Positions 52,316 to 60,959 of a stretch of 64,000 nucleotides of DNA are shown piece after piece. The stretch comes from Bacillus sp. FJAT-14578 (GTDB taxonomy: Bacteria > Bacillota > Bacilli > Bacillales > Bacillaceae_H). The stretch is taken from assembly GCF_000504165.1 (NCBI RefSeq), contig NZ_AYSE01000004.1, positions 558,001 through 622,000 of the forward strand, read 5' to 3'. The stretch's first letter is position 1; each line of letters begins with the position of its first letter. Below the pieces are notes generated by a model. That model was not told the DNA's origin. It searched no databases and was given only the letters and a program-made list of their open reading frames with translations. The position numbers were made by a program, and so were the translations under genes.

Positions 52316-53989
52316 TTAAATTTCAATAATGATAGGAAGAATCATCGGTTTTCTTTTCGTTTTGGCAAATACGTATTGCCCTACCGCTTTTTTTACATGT
52401 TGTTTCATCACGTTCCATTGGTGTACATTCGCTTCCTGTAAGTCGTGTACGGTCGTTTTTACAAGTCGATTAATTCCTTTTAAAAGGTCTTCGGATTCTC
52501 GGGCATAGACAAACCCGCGAGAAATGGTATCGGGTCCCGAAATCATCTGTCTTTCCGTTTTACTGATGGTGATTACGATCACAAGCATCCCATCTTCAGA
52601 CAGCTGTTTGCGGTCTCGTAAAATAATCTCTCCAACATCACCAATTCCCACCCCGTCTACATAAACATCCCCTGCTGGTATCTTCCGAGTCTGGCGGGCA
52701 ACCGAATTCTCTATATCGACGACATCTCCATTACGAACGATAAAAGTGTTGTCTTTCTCTACACCAACGGATTCGGCTAACAAACGATGGTGATACAGCA
52801 TTCTATATTCACCATGAATCGGAATAAAATAGGTCGGTTTCATTAAAGTGAGCATAAGCTTTAGATCTTCTTGATAACCATGCCCGGAAACATGCATTTT
52901 GGTTGAACTTCCTGATCCGTAAATAACTTTGGCCCCAAGCGTAAATAAGTTATCAATGATACGCGAGACATTTCGTTCATTCCCTGGTATTGGAGATGCC
53001 GCTAAAATGACCGTATCTTCAGGGAGAATCTCGGCATCCCGATAGTTTGAACTTGCCAAGCGGGCAAGGGCGGCTAGAGGCTCCCCTTGACTTCCCGTAC
53101 ATAAAATGGCCACGTTTTCAGGATCCATTTTATGTATTTCATGTGCCTCAATCAACATCCCGTCAGGAACTCTTAAATAGCCGCGTTCCATGGCAACTTC
53201 GACTACATTAACCATGCTGCGGCCAAGTAATGCAAGTTTTCGATTTGTTTTTTGTGCAGCATCCACTACTTGCTGAACGCGATTAACATTGGAAGCGAAG
53301 GTAGAGATAATCACTTTTCTTTTGGCTTTTAAGAACGCCTCTTCGATATGGTCACCTACCATTCGCTCTGATGGGGTAAAACCTGAGCGTTCCGCGTTCG
53401 TACTCTCAGACAACAGAAGCAAGACACCCTTGCTTCCGATCTCAGCCATTTTATGAATATCTGAATGTTCATTGTTCGCAGGAGTTAAATCGAACTTGAA
53501 ATCCCCCGTATGTACGACATTTCCTTCTGGGGTATGAAAGACAATGCCTAGACAATCGGGAATACTATGATTTGTTTTGAAAAAGGATACGCTTATTTCT
53601 CCGAATTCAAGATTAGACTCAGAGTCAATAAGAACCATTTCGGTATCTCCGAGAAGCTTATGCTCTTGTAGCTTCAATTCAATCAAACCCAGTGTGAAGC
53701 GTGTGGCATAAATGGGAACATTTAATTTCTTTAAGAAGTAGGGAATGCCTCCTATATGATCTTCGTGTCCATGCGTTACGATTAAAGCCCGAACTTTATC
53801 TTTATTCTCCAATAAATAGGTAATATCTGGGATGATCAAATCGATTCCCAATAAACTTTCATCCGGAAACTTAGCACCACAGTCGATAATCACGATATCG
53901 TTTGAATATTGGATTGCATACATATTTTTACCGACTTCATTCACGCCGCCTAAAGCGAAAATGGACAATGTATTCTCTTTTGCGGTCAC
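52316..53989 (-). CDS. Ribonuclease J
   Basis: 557 residues of the beta-CASP metallo-beta-lactamase RNases (5'-3' exonuclease and endonuclease in mRNA turnover). Metal motif HGHEDHIGGIP (about residues 73-83), VHTGDFKFDLTP, beta-CASP motif B STFASNVNRVQQVV, and the ending TKRKPMILPIIIEI. By eye it follows B. subtilis RNase J1 along the whole length but diverges at many positions. Context differs: it is paired with a HAD phosphatase, not with the conserved J1 neighbour, so it could be a third, accessory RNase J. Start ATG preceded by GGAGGGTATAA. Confidence 0.9.
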   Translation of the reverse strand: MTAKENTLSIFALGGVNEVGKNMYAIQYSNDIVIIDCGAKFPDESLLGIDLIIPDITYLLENKDKVRALIVTHGHEDHIGGIPYFLKKLNVPIYATRFTLGLIELKLQEHKLLGDTEMVLIDSESNLEFGEISVSFFKTNHSIPDCLGIVFHTPEGNVVHTGDFKFDLTPANNEHSDIHKMAEIGSKGVLLLLSESTNAERSGFTPSERMVGDHIEEAFLKAKRKVIISTFASNVNRVQQVVDAAQKTNRKLALLGRSMVNVVEVAMERGYLRVPDGMLIEAHEIHKMDPENVAILCTGSQGEPLAALARLASSNYRDAEILPEDTVILAASPIPGNERNVSRIIDNLFTLGAKVIYGSGSSTKMHVSGHGYQEDLKLMLTLMKPTYFIPIHGEYRMLYHHRLLAESVGVEKDNTFIVRNGDVVDIENSVARQTRKIPAGDVYVDGVGIGDVGEIILRDRKQLSEDGMLVIVITISKTERQMISGPDTISRGFVYARESEDLLKGINRLVKTTVHDLQEANVHQWNVMKQHVKKAVGQYVFAKTKRKPMILPIIIEI

Positions 53990-54210
53990 ATTTATACCCT
54001 CCCATTTTCAATAAGTATTCTTAGCATTCCAATTTGAAATCCTTTTATCCCGCATTAACGGCCAGTAACCCCCACTGATGGAAGTTTCCTTTATGAAATG
54101 GGAGCGGAATAATGTATAAAAATAACGAATAGCGCAGAAAAAGGATAATATTGATGAAAATCCGTGGAAGAATAATGATGATTGTCAACCATCTTGAAAG
54201 GGAGTAAAGG

Positions 54211-55020
54211 ATGCAAAAACAAAACATTTTATTTAACCTTGACGATACGCTCGCGCATTGCAATAAATATTTTAGCCAAGTGATTGAAGAATTTGCCGAC
54301 CACATGACTAAATGGTTTGACTCGTTGACAAAAGAAGATATAAAGCAAAAACAACTTGAAATTGATTTAAAGTCGGTCGATCAACACGGCTTAACGTCAC
54401 AACGTTTTCCTGAGTCCTTTGTTCATACTTATGAATACTATTGTGACTTAATGGGAAAAAAGAAGAACAACGCTGATATCGAATTTTTAAGGGCGCTCGG
54501 CTTTAAAGTATTTCAAATTCCTGTAGAGCCGCTCCCCTATATGAATGAAACACTGAAACGGTTAAAAGAGGCGGGACATGGGTTGTATTTGCATACAGGC
54601 GGGGATGAGCCTAATCAACAGAGAAAAATCGCTCAATTAGAACTCACTACATATTTTGAACACCGTATCTTTATTTCAGAACATAAAGATACAACTGCCT
54701 TATCGGATATATTAAAAACCATAGACGCCGATCCGAACATCACGTGGATGGTTGGAAATTCATTAAGAACAGATATCGTACCCGCGCTGGAGATGAATAT
54801 CCACGCCATCTACATTCCGGCTGAAACAGAATGGAAATATAACGTGGTGGAAGTGAACGTGGAGCCTAAAGGAGCTTTTCTCACTTTAAACTCGCTGTCT
54901 GAAGTCCCTGATGCCATTCATCAGCACATTAGCGGGGAAAGTCCATCAAGGGATAACATGCCTTCCGATTTTTTGGATACCTGTGACCAGGAGGAAAAAA
55001 GGGATAATCTATCCCCTTAA
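54211..55020 (+). CDS. HAD-superfamily hydrolase, 269 aa
   Basis: Motif I is FNLDDTLAHC (Asp nucleophile and acid/base), with LHTGGDEPNQQRKI as motif II region and WMVGNSLRTDIVPALEMN as motif IV; a helical cap lies between. Start ATG 54211 after GGGAGTAAAGG. The C-terminal ~30 residues are polar. Likely a cytosolic phosphatase of unknown substrate. Convergent with the DUF2089 operon. Confidence 0.85.
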   Translation: MQKQNILFNLDDTLAHCNKYFSQVIEEFADHMTKWFDSLTKEDIKQKQLEIDLKSVDQHGLTSQRFPESFVHTYEYYCDLMGKKKNNADIEFLRALGFKVFQIPVEPLPYMNETLKRLKEAGHGLYLHTGGDEPNQQRKIAQLELTTYFEHRIFISEHKDTTALSDILKTIDADPNITWMVGNSLRTDIVPALEMNIHAIYIPAETEWKYNVVEVNVEPKGAFLTLNSLSEVPDAIHQHISGESPSRDNMPSDFLDTCDQEEKRDNLSP

Positions 55021-55022
55021 AA

Positions 55023-55076
55023 AGCTAAATGTGACAAAAGCGACTTCAATGAAAACCGCTTTTGTCACATTTAGCT
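55023..55076 (-). terminator. Terminator of the DUF2089 operon
   Basis: A perfect 20-bp stem, 55023-55042 with 55057-55076, loop of 14. The T-tract (CTTTTTAA) follows only on the minus strand, so it serves the leftward operon. Confidence 0.75.
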
Positions 55077-55132
55077 AACTATGCAGCTCTTTCAATACTG
55101 TAACACCTATTTTGTTTTGGCAGCCTTTCATT

Positions 55133-55423
55133 CTATAGCTTTATCATGACTTTGGTACCGTCTTGTAATTTTACATCAACGAGTACAAGACCTTTTTGAT
55201 GCTGCAACTCTTTAATGATGGTGTTTAGATAGTGTTTTATCATGCTTGGATCTAAAGGTACATGAGAGATAGTTGTTTTTTCTAATTGATGATTAATCCA
55301 TTTATTTGCCTGTCTCCAAAGAAATTTAGAAGAGAGCAAGGAGCCAAAGACGCGCAGTAAGCTGTACGGGACAGGAATCGTAAATCTACGTTTATTGTCT
55401 GTTTGAATGTTGATTTTAATCAT
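55133..55423 (-). CDS. Hypothetical protein of the DUF2089 operon, 96 aa
   Basis: MIKINIQTDNKRRFTIPVPY, an amphipathic middle (LLRVFGSLLSSKFLWRQANK) and VLVDVKLQDGTKVMIKL at the end. The C-terminal strand pattern parallels the end of the preceding gene product (IVDIQSANGDTVAVVIE), so the two may be distant relatives or bind each other. Five bases separate it from that gene; third in the operon. Function unknown. Confidence 0.7.
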   Translation of the reverse strand: MIKINIQTDNKRRFTIPVPYSLLRVFGSLLSSKFLWRQANKWINHQLEKTTISHVPLDPSMIKHYLNTIIKELQHQKGLVLVDVKLQDGTKVMIKL

Positions 55424-55428
55424 AAACG

Positions 55429-55806
55429 CTATTCGATAACAACCGCTACAGTATCGCCATTAGCGGATTGGATATCAACAATTTGCCCGTCTAATTCATT
55501 TTCAATCGCGTCAATTAGCAAATCAATATCCAAATCTTTTACGTACTTTTCTGCTTGGGGTACATTTGCTGCAATACCATGACCTGCTTTTAACACGGCT
55601 TTCACAAGTTTAATGGGTAAATTAACATTCACATTATCATGCTCTTTAGAAACGACACGTATCTTTAAAGTTTTATCTAAATAAGCAGCAGGTACTGCCT
55701 TCGAAGATTCTTTTTCTTTTAACACATGGATAAGCTCAGCTGCTTTTTCAGAATCTATTTTTCCTTCTTGTACCATCGTTAATACTTTTGAAATTTCCTC
55801 TTTCAT
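55429..55806 (-). CDS. SHOCT-like domain protein, 125 aa
   Basis: The N-terminal ~35 residues (ISKVLTMVQEGKIDSEKAAE LIHVLKEKE) form the SHOCT-like helical hairpin that recurs in small regulatory or membrane-associated proteins; the rest is beta-rich (TLKIRVVSKEHDNVNVNLPI, LVKAVLKAGHGIAANVPQ). Starts 11 bases after the DUF2089 gene. A similar EGKI/GEITPEEA motif is found at the C-terminus of that neighbour, hinting at shared interaction. Confidence 0.75.
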   Translation of the reverse strand: MKEEISKVLTMVQEGKIDSEKAAELIHVLKEKESSKAVPAAYLDKTLKIRVVSKEHDNVNVNLPIKLVKAVLKAGHGIAANVPQAEKYVKDLDIDLLIDAIENELDGQIVDIQSANGDTVAVVIE

Positions 55807-55817
55807 TTAAAATCCCC

Positions 55818-56189
55818 CTATTCATTTTTTAATAACTTAATGGCTTCTTCAGGCGTTATTTCACCGTTTTCCAACATGGATACAATTTTCTTCTCATTTC
55901 GTTCACTTTTTTTCGGTGTTTCCGTATCGTATCCGAGTGCAGCAACAATGTCATTTAACTTTCCACGCACGGTCGGATAAGAAATGCCGAGTTCTTTTTC
56001 CACTTCTTTAATGTTTCCTCTGCAAATCAGAAATGTTTCGACAAACTGAAGTTGTTCTGGAGATAAAGAGGCAATCTTTGATAATTTAAATTCATTTTCA
56101 ATTGTGGTGTGACAATGCGAGCAGTGTAATTTTGTCACATGCAATGCATTGCTACAAACTGGACAGCTAGTCAGAACAGAATATCTCAT
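55818..56189 (-). CDS. DUF2089 zinc-ribbon regulator-like protein
   Basis: 123 residues from ATG 56189 (MRYSVLTSCPVCSNALH), set by AAAGGA. A zinc ribbon with CPVC and CSHC (residues 9-27) is followed by a helix-turn-helix-like segment (LSPEQLQFVETFLICRGNIK, LGISYPTVRGKLNDIVAALG) and a SHOCT-like end GEITPEEAIKLLK. DUF2089 proteins are predicted regulators. First of a three-gene operon with tight spacing (11 and 5 bases), probably self-controlled. Confidence 0.82.
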   Translation of the reverse strand: MRYSVLTSCPVCSNALHVTKLHCSHCHTTIENEFKLSKIASLSPEQLQFVETFLICRGNIKEVEKELGISYPTVRGKLNDIVAALGYDTETPKKSERNEKKIVSMLENGEITPEEAIKLLKNE

Positions 56190-56367
56190 GGAAAAATCCT
56201 TTCTTTTATTTAGTTTTATTATATAAGTGCAAATTAATAAAATCAATTTAAATGTTAATTATTTTTAATTTATAAAAAGTAAATATTAATTATCTTGATT
56301 TCGACTTTTATTTTTCGTCAATGTTAAAGAATAGGAATAAAAAAAATACTTTGTTCCACTCCTGATA

Positions 56368-56530
56368 ATTGAACTACTCACCGCTTAACACCCTTACGGG
56401 CTGTTTGAAGCGGGAGATTCCTAAGAACACTAGTGTATCCACCAGTTATGGATTAGGCGATCCCCGCAGTCCCTGCGGTTAGAAGTCTTACGGCTTCGTT
56501 TTTTAGGTTGATTCCTGCGTTAATATCCCG
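56368..56530 (-). ncRNA. Predicted omega RNA of the TnpB element
   Basis: In IS605 elements the right end and the 3' end of tnpB encode the guide RNA. Here the stem CCGCTT/AAGCGG enclosing AACAGCCC-GTAA-GGGTGTT (56381-56413) fits that scaffold, and the guide would be the minus-strand flank beginning at about 56367 (TATCAGGAGTGG). Extent of the scaffold is a guess. Confidence 0.5.
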
Positions 56531-57628
56531 ATGATGATGGGTATGACACTTAGGACATTCCCATTCACGTAATCTGAGATGTTTAACGTCTTTGTTTTGA
56601 TAGCCACAACAGGAACAAAGCTGACTGGAAGGAAAGTTTTTCGCTACCGTTATCACTTGTTTTCCATACCATTTTGCTTTGTATTCCATCATCGTTTTGA
56701 ATTGTGACCAAGATACCTCGCTAATTGCTTTAGCAAGATGATGATTCTTTAACATATTCGATACGGACAAATCTTCCATCCCAATTATGTCGTGGTTTTT
56801 GACAATCTCAGTGGAGATTTTATCTAAGTAATCTTTTCTCTTATTCGTCATCTTTTCATGAATACGGGCGACTTTCCTTTTGGCTTTGGACCAATTCGCA
56901 CCGCCTATGGTTCGTCTGCTCATCACTTTTTGTGCTTTCGCTAACTTTTCTTCTAACGTGCGGAAAAACGTTGGATTCGAGTAGACCGTTCCATCCGAAA
57001 GAATGGCCAAATCTTTTAAGCCAATATCTACCCCAATAGCTGAATTCGTTTTTGGTAATTCCATTACCTCCGATTCGGTAGCTAAGGAAACAAAATATTT
57101 ACCGGAAGGATTTCGCCTGATGGTCGCACTCAAAATTCGTCCTTCGACTTCACGACTTTTCGCAAAACGGACAAGACCGAGTTTGGGCAATTTAAGATAG
57201 TTGTTGATGACCGCTATATTTCCATTGGTATGTTTGGTCGTATAAGATTGAACCGGATTCTTTTTGGACTTAAAACGTGGTGGCTTATTTTGTTTTTTGT
57301 AATAGCGATCATAAGAATCAGCTAACTGTTCGACTGATTTTTGGAGGGCAATACTATCGACTTCCTTTAAAAAAGAGTAGTGTTTTTTTAGTTCGGGAAG
57401 TGCTTTCACCGTTTCGTATTTATTTAAACATGTCCCTTTCCAGTTATTGGTTGAAAGCTGGCCATTTTGAACCATTTCTTGGACGATAGACCAATAAGCA
57501 TCTTTTTCTTTTTGTTTACCGAGGAAAAAGTTGAAGACGAATCTTGAACAGCCAATGGTTTTATTCATTAGCTCCATTTGTTTTTTGTTGGGGTAGACAC
57601 GAAACTTGTAGGCTTTGTTTACTAACAT
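56453..57628 (-). CDS. tnpB: TnpB RNA-guided nuclease (IS605 OrfB)
   Basis: 391 residues from the ATG at 57628 ([20 protein letters not shown]), preceded by GAGGTGAACTAC. The helical N-terminal part is followed by a split RuvC domain with all three acidic residues: [13 protein letters not shown] (Asp), [13 protein letters not shown] (Glu) and [11 protein letters not shown] (Asp). The zinc finger [15 protein letters not shown]...CPKCHTH lies before the last. Intact, so RNA-guided cleavage of target DNA next to the TAM is plausible. The frame runs upstream to 57706 without a binding site. Confidence 0.93.
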   Translation of the reverse strand: MLVNKAYKFRVYPNKKQMELMNKTIGCSRFVFNFFLGKQKEKDAYWSIVQEMVQNGQLSTNNWKGTCLNKYETVKALPELKKHYSFLKEVDSIALQKSVEQLADSYDRYYKKQNKPPRFKSKKNPVQSYTTKHTNGNIAVINNYLKLPKLGLVRFAKSREVEGRILSATIRRNPSGKYFVSLATESEVMELPKTNSAIGVDIGLKDLAILSDGTVYSNPTFFRTLEEKLAKAQKVMSRRTIGGANWSKAKRKVARIHEKMTNKRKDYLDKISTEIVKNHDIIGMEDLSVSNMLKNHHLAKAISEVSWSQFKTMMEYKAKWYGKQVITVAKNFPSSQLCSCCGYQNKDVKHLRLREWECPKCHTHHHRDINAGINLKNEAVRLLTAGTAGIA

Positions 57629-57937
57629 GTAGTTCACCTCACTAATAGGAACATTTGTTCTTATTATACCATCATGAGGAAAATTTTGTCTACCGCCAAC
57701 CGACATTCATCTCCCACCTACTCATGGGGCTACGCCCTTCACCTTCCTTGAGGTGGGAGTCTTCTGTCGGTAAATGATAAAAAAGGTGCCCAAGCCCTCA
57801 AATGGGACAAGACACCTGATGCAATTTGTTATAGTTTTAAAACAAGAGAAGAGAACTATATGGTAGTGATGTATTTCATCTTCAACTGAAGATAATGGAT
57901 TTCTACCGTCAAAGTTCTGTATCCACTGATATGCCCA

Positions 57938-58030
57938 TTAATTAAATTCTTCCCTGGATATACCTCCAATAAGTACATTTTCTAATTTATCTATTATGTC
58001 TATTTTTGTTGGCTGCTTTTCATAAGACAT
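57938..58030 (-). pseudogene. Front part of a small immunity-like protein
   Basis: From the ATG at 58030 (after AGAAGGG), 30 codons read MSYEKQPTKIDIIDKLENVL then GGISREEFN and stop at TAA. After that stop the same frame continues WAYQWIQNFDGRNPLSSVED. The pattern SREE-x-x-x-WA resembles small acidic immunity/regulatory proteins of Bacillus polymorphic toxin loci. Probably one gene broken by a stop codon and by nearby insertions. Family assignment is tentative. Confidence 0.4.
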
Positions 58031-58153
58031 CCTAAATCCCTTCTTTACAAATTATTTCATCAGCCACTATATTATCATAGTTCTTTCACTATCTTTTCCT
58101 TTTTCACAATATGAGCTAAATTAAGTCAATAATGGCCCGTTAGTAAAAGTAAC

Positions 58154-58166
58154 AAAAACACACCGG
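58154..58166. terminator. Left arm of a terminator split by the IS1182-like element
   Basis: AAAAACACACCGG at 58154-58166 is complementary to CCGGTGTGTTTTTT at 59870-59883. With the IS and one copy of the 8-bp duplication removed, they make one hairpin with an 8-base loop and a T-run. Confidence 0.7.
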
Positions 58167-58225
58167 TATCCACTCGAGGGCACTGAAAAACTTACGTTTT
58201 TGAAGTAGTGTTTGTTTTTTAAACA

Positions 58226-58272
58226 AAATAGGTCAATTCCTGTTCGATTTTCGAACAGGAATTGACCTATTT
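58226..58272 (-). terminator. Hairpin at the 3' end of the IS transposase
   Basis: A perfect 22-bp stem, 58226-58247 with 58251-58272, loop TTT. It ends the transposase mRNA and would block transcription from the left flank. Confidence 0.8.
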
Positions 58273-58285
58273 CTTTTATATTTAG

Positions 58286-59746
58286 TTACTTTTCTTCTTT
58301 CATCAGTGTGAGAATGCGTTTGAGGTTGACTGCGAAAATAGCTGTTGCTCCTTGAATTTCCATACCAATTAGACCCGCCGATGATGCTTCATCATACCCG
58401 TGTCTGTGTTTGAGCTCACTGTTCTTCGCCTCAATTTTATATCTTTCTTTCGCTAATGTTTTAAATTCTTCACTATTTTGAAACGCTTCTTGTTCGCGAT
58501 GCTCGGTTGATTTAATTGTAACAGAATATGTCTTGCTTTTTGCACCTTCCTTGTAACATCCGTTACGGAATGGACATACCTTACATTTTTCGATATCAAA
58601 CATATAAGTGTCTTTTTGATTTTTATTAATGCCTTTCTTACCTGTACGTGCCTTGCGTATAGCTAAATGTCCTGCTTTACACACATACATGCCTGCATCT
58701 TTATTAAATTCAAATTCATCCTCTTTTTTTCTAGTACCTTGTGTGATATTAGGATTTAATTTCGCAACTAATTGTAGTTCCATTCGATTCGCATATTCAA
58801 TATTTTCTTTTTCTGAGTACGCTGTATCCCCAATGACTGTTTCTATCTCTATGCCAGTTGCTTTACTTTTCTCGACTAATTCTTGTAGGTATTTCCCATC
58901 ACTTTTTTCACCAGTTGTGACAATCGCAGCCGTAATAATACGTTCATCGCTCATCGCAATATGTGTTTTAAAACCAAAGAAAGAAGAATCAGCTGTTTTA
59001 TGTCCGACACGAGCATCAGGATCACTGGAAAAGCTAAGATGTTCTGTGTAATCTTCCACGACTTCTTTTAATACATTTAACTTTTCTTTCACAGCCGGAA
59101 TCGTAGCGATTTGTGGTTCCATTTCTACAATAGAAATGATTTCATGGCAATAATCTACTTCTTCTTTTACTTCACTAGAAGTGGGCTTTGAGGGGAATTT
59201 AGTTTTCATCGATTCATCGATTTGATACACAGCTTTTCGAACATTTTTTGATTTCTCTTGTAAAAATTCTTTCGGTGATTTTTGGGTATAACGTGATTTT
59301 GTATGTGTGGCATCGACGATAATGGTTTTACTTTGAATGATTTCTTTTTCTCGTGCAATCTCAATTGTTTTTCCAATAAGCATGTCTAATAAACTCACGT
59401 CTTGAAGACGCAATTTACGAAACTTCGTTAATGAACTTGGATTAATAACAGGATCTTCAGGTGCCATATCTAAGAAGTATTTAAACGACATATCATATTT
59501 TGACCGCTCAACTACATCAATATCAGATAAGTCAAAAATAGACTTTAATAATAAATACTTAAACATGCGAATCGGCGGCACGGCATTGCGTCCATTATCA
59601 AGGCAGTATTTATTTTTTAGTTCTTCCAAAATGAATGAAAAGTCAACGAGTTCATTGATTTGACGAAGCATATTGTCTTTGGGGACAACAATATCGTAAA
59701 TTGCCATAAATGGACTAAGATTCAGAGAAGATTGATTTGAAATCAT
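58286..59746 (-). CDS. IS1182-family DDE transposase
   Basis: 486 residues from the ATG at 59746 (MISNQSSLNLSPFMAIYDIV), preceded by AGGTGG seven bases away. The DUF772-like N-terminal domain (VPPIRMFKYLLLKSIFDLSD) is followed by the catalytic domain with IIVDATHTKSRY (first Asp), ETVIGDTAYSEKENIEYAN (second Asp) and ERYKIEAKNSELKHRHGYDE (Glu). A Cys-rich insert (CKVCPFRNGC) before the Glu is usual for this family. Full length, no frameshift. Confidence 0.93.
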   Translation of the reverse strand: MISNQSSLNLSPFMAIYDIVVPKDNMLRQINELVDFSFILEELKNKYCLDNGRNAVPPIRMFKYLLLKSIFDLSDIDVVERSKYDMSFKYFLDMAPEDPVINPSSLTKFRKLRLQDVSLLDMLIGKTIEIAREKEIIQSKTIIVDATHTKSRYTQKSPKEFLQEKSKNVRKAVYQIDESMKTKFPSKPTSSEVKEEVDYCHEIISIVEMEPQIATIPAVKEKLNVLKEVVEDYTEHLSFSSDPDARVGHKTADSSFFGFKTHIAMSDERIITAAIVTTGEKSDGKYLQELVEKSKATGIEIETVIGDTAYSEKENIEYANRMELQLVAKLNPNITQGTRKKEDEFEFNKDAGMYVCKAGHLAIRKARTGKKGINKNQKDTYMFDIEKCKVCPFRNGCYKEGAKSKTYSVTIKSTEHREQEAFQNSEEFKTLAKERYKIEAKNSELKHRHGYDEASSAGLIGMEIQGATAIFAVNLKRILTLMKEEK

Positions 59747-59791
59747 TTGGATACCACCTAAAATAGTAATATCCTTAGTATAAAACATAAA

Positions 59792-59830
59792 GGCAGTGGA
59801 AAGTTCGACTACATCGAACTTTCCACTGCC
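59792..59830. terminator. Hairpin upstream of the IS transposase start
   Basis: GGCAGTGGAAAGTTCGA (59792-59808) pairs perfectly with TCGAACTTTCCACTGCC (59814-59830). Just inside the right inverted repeat, it would shield the transposase from outside transcription or hide its ribosome binding site. Confidence 0.65.
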
Positions 59831-59995
59831 TAATTTAAAATTTGGACTTTTTCAGTGCCCTCATCCACTCCGGTGTGTTTTTTAGATACAGATAAAGAAT
59901 GTTGAAATATATAGTATTCACGATACATACTTAATGCTACTTGTGCCATTTCGAAAAATGATGATTTACAAACGAGTATGAAAAGAATTTGATAT

Positions 59996-60118
59996 TTAAG
60001 CAATATCGTAGAGCAAAATCAGCAATTCATCAGAAATTGTATCAACACCACGTTCTTCTGTTTCTTCACACGATTCTATACAAATTACTTTAATATCGTC
60101 AAAATCAGCACAGGACAT
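59996..60118 (-). CDS. Small acidic protein, 40 aa
   Basis: Starts MSCADFDDIKVICIESC and ends SDELLILLYDIA. The ribosome binding site GGGAGGAGAGG right before the ATG is very strong. The peptide is highly acidic with three Cys in the first 17 residues. No membrane helix and no modification-enzyme genes nearby, so I do not call it a RiPP precursor. It sits between the IS and the nitroreductase. Confidence 0.5.
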   Translation of the reverse strand: MSCADFDDIKVICIESCEETEERGVDTISDELLILLYDIA

Positions 60119-60250
60119 ATTTTCCTCTCCTCCCATAACTAATTTGAATTTTCTAACATTATTATCTAACTTTTATTGAATGAAGTAAATTACTGAAATT
60201 TACACATATATACCTGCATAAATTCTATAATTTGAGTACTCTTTTATTGA

Positions 60251-60850
60251 TTATTTAAATACTTTAATACGCTCTTCTAGTGGTTGAAAGTCTTTTTCTC
60301 CAGGTGCAGCAGTCGGTTTCCCAAACGGCATTTGAGCAATCAATTTCCAACTTTCAGGAATATTCCACTCTTTTTTCACATCATTTTCAATTAATTCATT
60401 GTAGTGCTGTAAAGATGCACCTAAGCCTTCAGCCTCTAGCGACGTCCAAACAACATACTGCAGCATCCCAGATGACTGCTGAGACCAAATAGGGAAGTTA
60501 TCTTTATACGAAGCATAATCCCTTTGAAGCTGTTCCACCACACTTTGGTCTTCAAAGAATAAGACTGTACCATATCCGCTGCGGAATGAATTGATTTTTT
60601 CCTCCGTTGTAGGGAATTGATCTTCACTTACAATTTTTCTTAAGGCTTCTTTTGTAATGTCCCATACCTTATCATGGTACTCTCCCAGCAGTAAAACGAC
60701 TCTTGCACTTTGGGAGTTAAAAGCTGAAGGAGTATACTTCACAGCTTCATTTATAATCTCTTGAATTTTTTCATCTGAAACGTCCACTTCCTTGCTAATT
60801 CCATAAATAGAACGTCTCTCTTTTACGGCTGTATAAAAATCTTTTGTCAT
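60251..60850 (-). CDS. Nitroreductase-family protein (Frm2/HBN1-like)
   Basis: 199 residues. FMN-binding N-terminus VKERRSIYGISKEV, YTPSAFNSQSARVVLLLGEY, and the late LGASLQHYNELIE segment are typical of the short, hydroperoxide/nitro-type branch of nitroreductases. Start ATG 60850 with AAAGGAGAATGATTT. It lies beside the DoxX remnant and ring-cleaving dioxygenases, the combination of B. subtilis mhqN-mhqO-mhqP, so quinone or nitro-aromatic detoxification is likely. Confidence 0.88.
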   Translation of the reverse strand: MTKDFYTAVKERRSIYGISKEVDVSDEKIQEIINEAVKYTPSAFNSQSARVVLLLGEYHDKVWDITKEALRKIVSEDQFPTTEEKINSFRSGYGTVLFFEDQSVVEQLQRDYASYKDNFPIWSQQSSGMLQYVVWTSLEAEGLGASLQHYNELIENDVKKEWNIPESWKLIAQMPFGKPTAAPGEKDFQPLEERIKVFK

Positions 60851-60959
60851 AAATCATTCTCCTTTTCCCTTTTTTGTTTATATCACTTACCTACTTTCAT
60901 TCTTTCCTTTATTACAAAGTCATTAAACTTGAAAAAGAAATAATGAGTAGCAATTGCCA

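Larger units (their letters stand above)
56368..57769 (-). mobile_element. IS605-type element with TnpB only
   Basis: The left end, read on the minus strand, begins right after TTTAC (complement 57770-57774), a known target/TAM type for IS605 relatives, with a subterminal hairpin CTCCCACCT (57711-57719) / AGGTGGGAG (57751-57759). The right end holds a conserved-looking stem-loop (56381-56413) and probably stops near TTCAAT (complement 56368-56373). No TnpA (Y1 transposase) is present, so movement would need help in trans. Right boundary is estimated. Confidence 0.75.
58176..59862 (-). mobile_element. IS1182-family insertion sequence
   Basis: A 1687-bp element bounded by perfect 15-bp inverted repeats GAGGGCACTGAAAAA (58176-58190) and TTTTTCAGTGCCCTC (59848-59862). 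It contains one complete transposase gene and an inward-facing hairpin at each end. The intact ends, duplication and ORF suggest a recent insertion. Confidence 0.92.
58168..59870. repeat. 8-bp target duplication flanking the IS
   Basis: ATCCACTC occurs directly outside both inverted repeats, at 58168-58175 and 59863-59870, indicating transposition with an 8-bp target-site duplication. Confidence 0.8.

Noticed and set aside
54045-54305. Minus-strand hydrophobic ORF before the HAD gene
   Set aside because: Overlaps the HAD gene start, lacks a ribosome binding site, and its hydrophobicity comes from antisense of an AT-rich leader.
59996-60118. 40-aa peptide as a RiPP precursor
   Set aside because: No radical SAM, cyclase, LanM-type or exporter partner is adjacent and no leader/core pattern is clear.
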